A program made the translations under genes and the position numbers. A stretch of DNA of 5,851 bases. It comes from Cytophagales bacterium (lineage in GTDB: Bacteria; Bacteroidota; Bacteroidia; Cytophagales; Cyclobacteriaceae). The notes beneath the pieces are model-generated. The model was given only the letters and a program-made list of their open reading frames with translations. It ran no database searches and had not been told where the DNA came from. The DNA is taken from contig JAGUUF010000104.1 of the NCBI GenBank assembly GCA_020063545.1, positions 1 to 5,851 of the forward strand, in the 5' to 3' direction. Shown in pieces: positions 1 through 5,366 of this stretch. Every line of letters begins with the position of its first letter. Position 1 is the stretch's first letter.

Positions 1-558
1 ATAATTGCTACCTGGTTTGGGTATGAAGATGAAACGCTGACCCTTTTCGGCTTCGGGGTTGATAGTTTTATCGAAATGATATCCGGCATCGGCATTATGC
101 AAATGGTGCTTCGCATCCGCCATAACCCTTCTGCCGGCCCCGGTTCGTTCGAGCGCACCGCCCTGCGCATAACCGGAACGGCTTTTTACCTGCTGGTCAT
201 CGGATTGATAGTTGGTGCCGGAGTTGTGATTTACCTTGGTAAAAAACCCGAAACAACTTTTTGGGGAGTTGTTATCTCGCTCATCAGCATTGTTGTGATG
301 CTTGGGCTGATTTACGGCAAACGATACACGGGCAGCCGGCTTCAGTCGGACGCGATTTTAGCCGATGCAAACTGCACATTGGTTTGCGTTTATATGTCCG
401 TTATCCTTTTGCTCTCCAGCGGTTTGTACGAACTAACAGGCCTTCCTTATATTGATGCAGCCGGCACACTTGGCCTGGCGTGGTTCTCGTACAAAGAAGG
501 AAAAGAGTGCTTCGAAAAAGCTGCCAGCAACAAGTATTGCGCCTGCGACCACGATTAA
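1..558 (+). CDS. Cation transporter, CDF-like integral membrane protein (5' end missing)
   Basis: This is the C-terminal 185 residues of a multi-pass membrane protein; the reading frame is open from base 1, so the true start lies outside the window. I recognise the family as the small 'cation transporter' group related to cation diffusion facilitators, which move divalent metal ions across the inner membrane. Visible residues 15-30 carry 'LFGFGVDSFIEMISG', the family version of the CDF second-helix metal motif (Asp21, Glu25). Hydrophobic helices follow at about 57-79, 84-105 and 126-147. The conserved stretch 'SDAILADANCT' (about 116-126) precedes the fourth visible helix, and an acidic Cys-containing tail (CACDHD) ends the protein. 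The tail could bind metal, which is inference. Its stop overlaps the stop of the opposite-strand SemiSWEET gene. Family assignment is firm; the metal transported cannot be read from the sequence. Confidence 0.85.
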   Translation: MIATWFGYEDETLTLFGFGVDSFIEMISGIGIMQMVLRIRHNPSAGPGSFERTALRITGTAFYLLVIGLIVGAGVVIYLGKKPETTFWGVVISLISIVVMLGLIYGKRYTGSRLQSDAILADANCTLVCVYMSVILLLSSGLYELTGLPYIDAAGTLGLAWFSYKEGKECFEKAASNKYCACDHD

Positions 559-812
559 TTTTTCCAGCGCAGTTTAAATACCAGAAGGATTGAAGCAAGC
601 ACCAGGGTTACCAGGTTGGCAACAATTACCGGAACATCCCTAATCAGAAGTCCATAGGTAAGCCACAGCAGAACACCCAGCGAAAAAATAGAGAACATGC
701 CAAGCGATAGGTCTTTGGCCGAACGGCTTCGCCAGGTTTTCATTACCTGCGGAATAAATGCAACTGTTGTGCACGAGCCTGCCAGCAATCCTAAAATCTG
801 AATGGCATTCAT
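555..812 (-). CDS. SemiSWEET family sugar transporter (PQ-loop protein)
   Basis: An 85-residue protein of the size expected for bacterial SemiSWEETs, which dimerise to form a passive sugar carrier in the inner membrane. Three hydrophobic helices lie at about 5-24, 36-56 and 60-80. The PQ motif sits in helix 1 (Pro21-Gln22, within 'TTVAFIPQVMKTWRSRSAKD'). The segment after it, 'SAKDLSLGMF', and 'LLWLTYGLL' in helix 2 are family hallmarks, as is Asn66 in helix 3. The start is ATG at 812; a second ATG at 828 is in another frame and gives no recognisable protein. No Shine-Dalgarno sequence is evident. The gene is monocistronic as far as can be seen: it lies downstream of the ABC permease on the same strand, but behind a hairpin and its own promoter-like box. 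The substrate (glucose, sucrose or other) cannot be told. Confidence 0.9.
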   Translation of the reverse strand: MNAIQILGLLAGSCTTVAFIPQVMKTWRSRSAKDLSLGMFSIFSLGVLLWLTYGLLIRDVPVIVANLVTLVLASILLVFKLRWKN

Positions 813-815
813 ATC

Positions 816-830
816 GTATGAATTTCATAC
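816..830. promoter_or_regulatory. 15-bp interrupted palindrome upstream of SemiSWEET, possible operator
   Basis: GTATGAATTTCATAC is a perfect 7-1-7 inverted repeat. It begins 4 bp upstream of the SemiSWEET start codon and abuts the TAAATTTG box, sharing one base with it, so it would cover the presumed transcription start. Such placement is typical of a repressor site. The symmetry is seen directly; a regulatory role is inference, and no regulator gene lies nearby. Confidence 0.35.
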
Positions 831-837
831 AAATTTA
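830..837 (-). promoter_or_regulatory. Bacteroidota-type -7 box (TAAATTTG) for the SemiSWEET gene
   Basis: On the minus strand 837-830 reads TAAATTTG, an exact match to the TAnnTTTG -7 consensus of the primary sigma factor in Bacteroidota. It lies 17 bases before the ATG at 812, giving a very short leader. I see no convincing TTG/TTTG -33 element at the expected distance, so the call rests on the -7 match and position alone. Confidence 0.4.
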
Positions 838-864
838 AGCTGCCAAACATAAGGCGTGGCAGCT
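838..864 (-). terminator. Hairpin after the ABC operon, possible terminator
   Basis: AGCTGCCA (838-845) and TGGCAGCT (857-864) form a perfect 8-bp stem with an 11-nt loop. The hairpin lies 50 bases beyond the stop of the permease gene, between it and the SemiSWEET gene on the same strand. On the minus strand it is followed by TAAATTTG, only a weak U-tract, so intrinsic termination may be partial. It separates the operon from the SemiSWEET gene. Confidence 0.45.
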
Positions 865-914
865 ATGTAGGAATAAAAGAAAATTTGTCAGTAATAACGT
901 TTGCGCTGAAAATA

Positions 915-1718
915 TCAGATGTCGGACCGCTTCAATTTCAGGTAGCTGAAATAGTTGAACAGGAAGGTCCATACCAGGGCAATGGCCACAGCCGACAGGC
1001 TTACATAGTCCTGTATCTCCTGGAAGGCATACCGGGCAAATGGCAGCGGCACCAGGTTCATAATGGATTCAAGCGGGAAAAACTTTATCGCACCAGGAAA
1101 GTAGTTATCCAGGTTTTCTTTTATGATCAGCTCAATCAGATAAGAATTAAGTAGCAGAATAATGCTTAAACCCGAACGCTGAACAAAAATACCAAGCATT
1201 AGGGCGAATGAAAGAAAGGCAAACACTTCAAGGAAATAAGCCGGGAAAAACTCAATGCCCTTAAACATGTAAGCAAAATCATACACGGGTGAGTAAATAA
1301 GTCCGGTAATTAACGCCACCAAAAAAACAATTACCATGCTAAGCGCGGCCAATACCACATTGGTCAGAATCTTCGAGATAAGGAATTTCTTTCGGCTGAA
1401 GCCATCAATGATGTTTTGCCGGATGGTACGGTAGGAATATTCATTGGTGATGGAGATGACCACCATAATGGCAATCATTATTTTCAGCAGCCCGCTGCTC
1501 CAGGCAAGGTTTTGCCACACATCGGGAAAGTGGTAAAGCGGGATACGGTTGATGTTTATGGATTGCCCGAAACCTTCAACCGTGCGGGCCAGCCATTTCA
1601 AAAACTCCATGCCGCTGGCCGTAGCCATGAGCAGCGTAAAGAAATACAGGCCGCATATGATCCAGAAGGTTCTGTAATTCAAAAGCTTTTTAAGATCGAT
1701 TTTCAATAACTGCACCAT
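915..1718 (-). CDS. ABC-2 type transporter permease subunit
   Basis: A 267-residue membrane protein, the channel subunit partnering the ATPase encoded just upstream. Six hydrophobic segments can be seen at about residues 17-35, 78-92, 117-142, 158-180, 183-199 and 240-258. Between helices 2 and 3 lies 'EYSYRTIRQNIIDGFSRKKF' (93-112), the cytoplasmic coupling element typical of ABC-2 permeases of the NatB/BcrB-like kind. The frame stays open up to a TTG at 1748, which would overlap the ATPase gene by 26 bases. I prefer the ATG at 1718 because it lies 4 bases past the ATPase stop and gives the usual N-terminus 'MVQLLKIDLKKLLNYRTFW'. The exported or extruded substrate is unknown; relatives handle peptides, antibiotics, lipids or ions. 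It is the last gene of the sigma-factor operon. Confidence 0.88.
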   Translation of the reverse strand: MVQLLKIDLKKLLNYRTFWIICGLYFFTLLMATASGMEFLKWLARTVEGFGQSININRIPLYHFPDVWQNLAWSSGLLKIMIAIMVVISITNEYSYRTIRQNIIDGFSRKKFLISKILTNVVLAALSMVIVFLVALITGLIYSPVYDFAYMFKGIEFFPAYFLEVFAFLSFALMLGIFVQRSGLSIILLLNSYLIELIIKENLDNYFPGAIKFFPLESIMNLVPLPFARYAFQEIQDYVSLSAVAIALVWTFLFNYFSYLKLKRSDI

Positions 1719-1722
1719 GATC

Positions 1723-2616
1723 TTAGGTTGACTCTGACAGGATTTCAAGGAATTGCTTCTCCAGGCTTTTCTTTTTGGTTACCAGGTGGGTTGCCACCAC
1801 GCCCCTTTCAAACAAAAACTTATTAAGGTCTTTGCTGTGAAAGCCATCGCGCAGCGAAACATGGTAACTGCCGTTTTCACGATTAATGGAAGTGGTTCCG
1901 GAGAATTGAAGCAGCAGTTCATTCAGGGCTTCAGCATCAGCATTCACCTCAACAATTTCGGCACCGCTGCCTACTTCGCCAACCGGCCCGGTATAAACCA
2001 GGTTGCCCTTTTTCAGTACAGCAAAGTGGGTACACACTTTTTGCACTTCGTCCAGTAAGTGGCTGGCCAGGATGATGGTCTTTCCCTGGGCGGCAATCTT
2101 CCGGATAATCTCACGAATTTCAGCAATGCCCATCGGGTCAAGACCGTTGGTGGGCTCATCCAGTATAAGTACCGTTGGATCATTAAGTAGGGCCGAGGCA
2201 ATGGCCAGTCGTTGCTTCATACCCAGCGAATAGGTTTTGTACTTGTCGTTTTTCCGATCGGTCAACTCAACAAGGTCCAATACCCGAGGAATGTTCGCTA
2301 CCGGGCATTCCTTGATCATGGCGTTTAGTTCCAGGTTTTTCTGCCCGCTCAGGTAAGGATAGAAGATAGGATGCTCAAGCACAGCCCCAATCTTTTTACG
2401 GATTTGTGGTGTCGGTTCTTCTCCAAACCAGTAAAAACTCCCGGAAGTCGGGTTGGTAACGCCCATCAGCATACCCAATGTGGTGGTTTTACCGCTTCCA
2501 TTCGGGCCCAGCATACCAAATACCTGCCCGGATGTTACTTCCAGTACCAGGTTGTTAACGGCTTTAATTCTGCCAAAATGCTTGGTTAGATTTTGTATAG
2601 AAAGAACAGGTGCCAA
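1723..2616 (-). CDS. ABC transporter ATP-binding protein
   Basis: A 297-residue cytoplasmic ATPase that powers the permease encoded directly downstream. Visible motifs in order: Walker A GPNGSGKTT (37-45); a Q-loop region with Glu81 where Gln is usual ('GAVLEHPIFYPYLSG'), common in BcrA-like ATPases; ABC signature YSLGMKQR (129-136); Walker B LILDEPTNGLDP (150-161) with catalytic Glu154; and switch His186 (ASHLLDE). Residues about 220-297 form a C-terminal extension as in BcrA/NatA-type proteins. The start is TTG: an in-frame TAG lies 2 codons upstream and the next ATG (residue 35) would remove part of the domain before Walker A. The gene begins 13 bases after the preceding DUF4252 stop, so cotranscription is very likely. 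Function as part of a two-component exporter is secure; the substrate is not. Confidence 0.92.
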   Translation of the reverse strand: MAPVLSIQNLTKHFGRIKAVNNLVLEVTSGQVFGMLGPNGSGKTTTLGMLMGVTNPTSGSFYWFGEEPTPQIRKKIGAVLEHPIFYPYLSGQKNLELNAMIKECPVANIPRVLDLVELTDRKNDKYKTYSLGMKQRLAIASALLNDPTVLILDEPTNGLDPMGIAEIREIIRKIAAQGKTIILASHLLDEVQKVCTHFAVLKKGNLVYTGPVGEVGSGAEIVEVNADAEALNELLLQFSGTTSINRENGSYHVSLRDGFHSKDLNKFLFERGVVATHLVTKKKSLEKQFLEILSEST

Positions 2617-2629
2617 GAACTAACGTAAT

Positions 2630-3169
2630 TTAATGCTTGTCTTCTTTGTCGCCATCCTTCCGCTTGGCATTACGATTGGAGAAGTTTTTAATTTTATTGC
2701 CGATATCGGTGCTCTCATCAATGGCACTGTATAATGTAGTGACCTGATCAAGCGCAATACGGCCTACGATATCCAGTACATACAGGCTTGTTGAGTCATT
2801 TACCAGCACAACCATTCCCTGTGTTTTACCTGATTTCTCCTTCAGCAGAACATCCAGGTTTCTTCCCTGGTAGCGGGTAGTCATAACTTCTTCAAAAGTT
2901 TCAGCCCGATACGCTTTCCTTAATTGCTGATAATCTGAGGCGTTAAATGCTTCCTTCTTGTCAATCATCAGAAACTTCATCTTTTCAATATCTTTAATCA
3001 ACTCATCAAACTCTTTGCTCTCCGACTGATTTATCATGCGCAGGGTATTGTGATAAAAGAATAATGAAAATGAATCGCTGAATTTCTTCTGAAGGTTTTC
3101 AGTTGTCTTGCTTTGTGCAGCGGCTGCAAACGGAGCCAGTAGCAGGCAGTAGTAAACAAGTTTTCTCAT
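2630..3169 (-). CDS. DUF4252 domain-containing exported protein, second of a tandem pair
   Basis: A 179-residue protein with an N-terminal signal peptide (MRKLVYYCLLLAPFAAAAQ; likely cut around residue 18-20, signal peptidase I type because no lipobox Cys is present). The mature part aligns by eye with its upstream neighbour: 'IEKMKFLMIDKKEAFNASDY' here matches 'ISKLKGLRIIGKENTSDARN' there, and 'VLDIVGRIALDQVTTL' here matches 'LMSLFGEIDLKQVSRI' there. Identity is low, so this is an old duplication. It lacks the 'FTTQVTISGKMFSLF' form near the N-terminus, having 'SFSLFFYHNTLRMI' instead. The C-terminal tail (about 160-179) is highly charged and probably disordered. DUF4252 proteins are typical of Bacteroidota and often sit beside ECF sigma/anti-sigma pairs; no biochemical function is known to me. 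Location is periplasmic by inference. Confidence 0.8.
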   Translation of the reverse strand: MRKLVYYCLLLAPFAAAAQSKTTENLQKKFSDSFSLFFYHNTLRMINQSESKEFDELIKDIEKMKFLMIDKKEAFNASDYQQLRKAYRAETFEEVMTTRYQGRNLDVLLKEKSGKTQGMVVLVNDSTSLYVLDIVGRIALDQVTTLYSAIDESTDIGNKIKNFSNRNAKRKDGDKEDKH

Positions 3170-3183
3170 GACAATGGTTATTA

Positions 3184-3226
3184 AAACGAAAGAAGCAACT
3201 GCAGGGTTTTACAGTTGCTTCCGTTT
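3184..3226 (-). terminator. Strong hairpin between the DUF4252 genes, intrinsic terminator or attenuator
   Basis: GAAGCAACTG (3192-3201) and CAGTTGCTTC (3212-3221) are perfect 10-bp inverted repeats around a 10-nt loop. A further AAACG/CGTTT pairing (3184-3188 with 3222-3226) extends the stem past a 3-base bulge. On the minus strand the main stem is followed by TTTCGTTTT, a reasonable U-rich tract, so it fits a Rho-independent terminator for transcripts coming from the sigma gene. Since the same-strand genes continue 15 bases further on and no clear new promoter is visible in the gap, partial read-through (attenuation) or mRNA end protection is more likely than complete termination. Confidence 0.6.
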
Positions 3227-3243
3227 AATTAATCTTTTACCGA

Positions 3244-3780
3244 TCAACTCTTCTTCTTTTTTTCGTCCACCTTTTCAAGTTTTTCGAGCCCTTCCACATT
3301 CATTTTGCGGCCTATGCGCGAAACCTGCTTCAGGTCAATTTCGCCAAACAAACTCATCAGCATGAAATCCTGGCCGTTGCCGGACAGCATTACCAATTCA
3401 CTGATTTTTCCGGGGCTCTTTTCCTGGATGTAAAACTTCATGTCCTTATCCTTATCCCGCACAGCCATCAACTCCTCATACTTATTAGAAGTAATGATTC
3501 CAAAAGCTTCTTTGTACAGGTTACGCGCATCGCTGGTATTTTCTTTACCAATAATGCGCAGGCCTTTTAACTTACTGATGGCATCCAGCACCTCTTTGTC
3601 TTCCGGTGTTTCGGCCTCCATGTCGGTAAACAGGCTGAACATTTTGCCCGATATGGTTACCTGCGTGGTGAACGAATCATCGGTGGCGTACTTGTTAAAA
3701 AACTTTGCAATCGCTTCGCCCTGCGCATACACACCTGTGCCCGCAGCAACCAATACCAGTACTACAATTATCTTTTTCAT
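3244..3780 (-). CDS. DUF4252 domain-containing exported protein, first of a tandem pair
   Basis: A 178-residue protein with a clear signal peptide: basic MKK, hydrophobic core IIVVLVLVAAGTG, and a VYA-QGE cleavage site near residues 19-20. The mature part opens with 'FFNKYATDDSFTTQVTISGK', the usual DUF4252 beginning, and continues through 'LKGLRIIGKE' (71-80) and 'FGEIDLKQVSRIGRKM' (145-160). It ends in a lysine-rich tail (KVDEKKKKS). The protein is expected in the periplasm, free of a lipid anchor because no lipobox Cys is seen. It starts 21 bases after the anti-sigma stop, so the two are almost certainly cotranscribed. This position suggests it acts in, or is controlled by, the sigma/anti-sigma circuit, for example as a surface-stress effector; that is inference. 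The domain family is recognised, its function is not. Confidence 0.85.
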   Translation of the reverse strand: MKKIIVVLVLVAAGTGVYAQGEAIAKFFNKYATDDSFTTQVTISGKMFSLFTDMEAETPEDKEVLDAISKLKGLRIIGKENTSDARNLYKEAFGIITSNKYEELMAVRDKDKDMKFYIQEKSPGKISELVMLSGNGQDFMLMSLFGEIDLKQVSRIGRKMNVEGLEKLEKVDEKKKKS

Positions 3781-3801
3781 GGTTTTACTTTCTTTTTGAA
3801 T

Positions 3802-4329
3802 TTACAGTTCCTTGTTTTTATTTAATTGACGTTGAATTTTTTCCTGTGCTTCATTAAACGTGTTAATTTTCTTTGCCTGCTGCTCGGCCCGCCCAAAACC
3901 CTTTGAAATCATTTCGAGGGCTCTTTTAGTTTCTTTGAAGGCCTCCTTCGGGTCATCAAACGTGTCAACCAGTTCGCCATTTACGGCAACACTATCCGAC
4001 TTACGTAGTTCCTGGCGCACCAGTACGATAGCTGCAACCAATACCGCAACACCAGCCGCTATGCGCAGTGAGTAGCTGACAAGCGCTTTGAGTTTACCGG
4101 AACGCGCGCGGTTAGCCTGCACCACTTTTTGCATTACTGTCCTGTCAAAATCGTTTTGAACCGCCATTTTACCCTGCTGTTCAAAATACCGGAAGAGGCT
4201 TGCCACGGGCATAACGTCATCAGGAACATCGTTCTCGGTCAAATACCTGCGAAGCTCCTGCTCTTCCTCGAGCGTAGTCTGGCAGTTCCAGTATTTTGCT
4301 AGTAATTCATCCAAACGCTTAGAGTCCAT
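3802..4329 (-). CDS. Probable anti-sigma factor, single-pass membrane protein
   Basis: A 175-residue protein with a cytoplasmic N-terminal part (1-84), one hydrophobic helix (about 86-104, 'SLRIAAGVAVLVAAIVLV') and a periplasmic C-terminal part. The N-terminus 'LDELLAKYWNCQTTLEEEQE' is the pattern seen in Bacteroidota membrane proteins encoded right after ECF sigma factors. It has no HxxxCxxC zinc motif, so it is not a ZAS-type anti-sigma; the only Cys is Cys16. The C-terminal portion (about 128-175) is helical and charged, probably coiled-coil, and could contact periplasmic partners such as the DUF4252 proteins. The ATG lies inside the end of the sigma gene (11-bp overlap), implying translational coupling and matched amounts of the two proteins. 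The sigma-binding role is inferred from position and N-terminal pattern. Confidence 0.82.
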   Translation of the reverse strand: MDSKRLDELLAKYWNCQTTLEEEQELRRYLTENDVPDDVMPVASLFRYFEQQGKMAVQNDFDRTVMQKVVQANRARSGKLKALVSYSLRIAAGVAVLVAAIVLVRQELRKSDSVAVNGELVDTFDDPKEAFKETKRALEMISKGFGRAEQQAKKINTFNEAQEKIQRQLNKNKEL

Positions 4330-4831
4330 ATGCGTTTATTTTCATCAGTTTTTCCCGAACGGCATTTCGCGCCCTAAACAGGTTTACTTTAACCTGGTTC
4401 ATATCCAGTTCAAGAATGTCGCAAATCTCGTTATACGAATACCCTTCTACATCCCGCAGGTGAATAATCTGCCGTTGTTTTTCCGGCAACGCAGCTATCA
4501 GTTCACTTACATTTTGCATACTTTCACCCAATTCGGTTTTGACATCGGGAGTTGCATCCGTATGTTGAATATCAAAACCTCCGTTCATGGTGTGAGTTCC
4601 TCTTCGTTTCTGCACCCTTAGCATGTCCAGCGAAAGGTTTTTTGTTATCCGCATGCACCAGGCTTCCATATTTTGAATATCAGCCAGTTGTTCACGCCCG
4701 TTCCATAGCCGGATAAAAACATCCTGAACCACATCTTTGGCCTCGTCTTCATTGCCAAGCATGCGCAAGGCAAACCGAAAAAGCTTGTTTTTTACAGGAA
4801 GAACACGGTTTTGAAATACTTCAGCATCCAT
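4319..4831 (-). CDS. RNA polymerase sigma factor, ECF subfamily (sigma-70 family)
   Basis: A 170-residue protein of standard ECF length with only regions 2 and 4. Region 2 spans about 10-77: 'LFRFALRMLGNEDEAKDVVQ' then 'DVFIRLWNGREQL' (core-binding helix) and 'AWCMRITKNLSLDMLR' (region 2.4, -10 recognition). A linker of about 30 residues (78-107) follows. Region 4 spans about 108-163, with 'LPEKQRQIIHLRDVEGYSYN' and a helix-turn-helix ending 'QVKVNLFRARNAVREKL' for -35 recognition. It directs RNA polymerase to a small regulon, probably including its own operon. The start is ATG at 4831; a nearby upstream ATG is out of frame. It heads a six-gene co-directional run and overlaps the anti-sigma gene. 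Confidence 0.95.
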   Translation of the reverse strand: MDAEVFQNRVLPVKNKLFRFALRMLGNEDEAKDVVQDVFIRLWNGREQLADIQNMEAWCMRITKNLSLDMLRVQKRRGTHTMNGGFDIQHTDATPDVKTELGESMQNVSELIAALPEKQRQIIHLRDVEGYSYNEICDILELDMNQVKVNLFRARNAVREKLMKINAYGL

Positions 4832-4851
4832 TCTTTCAAATCCATTAACCA

Positions 4852-4876
4852 GACGCCCGGCTGTTATATTTGTTAC
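4852..4876 (-). promoter_or_regulatory. Candidate ECF-type promoter (GTAAC-N16-CGTC) for the sigma operon
   Basis: On the minus strand GTAAC (4876-4872) is followed after exactly 16 bases by CGTC (4855-4852). This resembles the bipartite AAC-type -35 and CGTC -10 elements of many ECF sigma factors. The predicted transcript would start a few bases on, about 15 bases before the ATG at 4831. A second GTAAC copy lies 7 bases further upstream (4883-4879). Motif and spacing are seen; recognition by this sigma factor is inference, since ECF consensus sequences in Bacteroidota vary. Confidence 0.4.
4865..4872 (+). promoter_or_regulatory. Bacteroidota-type -7 box (TATATTTG) for the DUF2007-thioesterase genes
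   Basis: TATATTTG is an exact TAnnTTTG match on the plus strand. It would give a leader of about 65 bases before the ATG at 4943. No good -33 TTG element is seen at 17-23 bases upstream. The box overlaps the candidate ECF promoter on the other strand, so the two directions could interfere. Confidence 0.4.
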
Positions 4877-4942
4877 AGGTTACTGCAAAGTTTTTTATGC
4901 GGATATTGCGTTAATACCCGATTTGTAATCACATCAATACCC

Positions 4943-5335
4943 ATGGAGGAGCAGGATAACATTATTGTACTGAAAACTTTTGGCAGCACCATTGAAGCGA
5001 ATATCGCCAAAACCAAGTTGGATGCCTATGGCATTCCCTGCTTTTTAACGGAAGAAAACCTGGCCAACCTGTACCCGATTCAAAATCCGAGGTTCAGTGT
5101 ACGGCTTCACATTTTTGAAATAGACAAGGTACGGGCACAGGAAGTACTGAATGAAGTAGTGCAGTTACCCGATGAAGAGCCGATTCAGTGCCCCTGTTGC
5201 CGGTCGGTTAACATTGAAACCGGGTACAGCCGGAAGCCGGTTTCCGTTATATTATCGTTATTCTTCTCGCTTTTTTTTGTGCTGTTTCCGCCAAAAACAA
5301 TTTCGCGTTGCCGCGACTGTAATCGCGAATTTTAA
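4943..5335 (+). CDS. DUF2007 domain protein with C-terminal zinc-ribbon-like, membrane-inserted tail
   Basis: A 130-residue protein. Residues 6-72 match the DUF2007 ('putative prokaryotic signal transducing protein') fold: 'NIIVLKTFGSTIEANIAKTK', 'GIPCFLTEENLANLYP' and 'VRLHIFEIDKVRAQEVLNEV'. The C-terminal part has CPCC (Cys83, Cys86) and CRDC (Cys123, Cys126), which look like the two knuckles of a zinc ribbon. They are separated by a hydrophobic run at about 99-117 ('VSVILSLFFSLFFVLFPP') long enough to enter the membrane. The same frame stays open back to an ATG at 4811, but that start would overlap the divergent sigma gene and add about 44 residues unrelated to the family; the ATG at 4943 puts the domain at the N-terminus. 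The precise function is unknown. It probably shares a transcript with the thioesterase 31 bases downstream. Confidence 0.82.
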   Translation: MEEQDNIIVLKTFGSTIEANIAKTKLDAYGIPCFLTEENLANLYPIQNPRFSVRLHIFEIDKVRAQEVLNEVVQLPDEEPIQCPCCRSVNIETGYSRKPVSVILSLFFSLFFVLFPPKTISRCRDCNREF

Positions 5336-5366
5336 GATGTGTCCAAAGTAAAAATATTACATATTC

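Noticed and set aside
543..572. CTGCG/CGCAG pairing around the convergent stop codons as a bidirectional terminator
   Set aside because: The stem is only 5 bp with a 20-base loop, too weak to support a terminator.
885..1154. Open frame on the plus strand opposite the permease gene
   Set aside because: It is antisense to a clear transmembrane protein, has no recognisable domain, and its composition is that expected from the reverse of the coding strand.
1719..1748. Longer permease starting at TTG 1748
   Set aside because: It needs a non-ATG start and a 26-base overlap with the ATPase gene; the ATG at 1718 gives the usual N-terminus and operon spacing.
1416..2233. Several plus-strand open frames opposite the permease and ATPase genes
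   Set aside because: They are shadows of well-supported ABC genes and contain no recognisable domain.
2371..2376. Glu81 in place of the Q-loop Gln of the ABC ATPase as a sign of inactivity
   Set aside because: This substitution is common in BcrA-like ATPases, and Walker A, signature, Walker B Glu and switch His are all intact.
4811..4942. N-terminal extension of the DUF2007 protein from an ATG at 4811
   Set aside because: It would overlap the divergent sigma gene start and both candidate promoters, and the added residues show no family resemblance; the domain begins right after the ATG at 4943.
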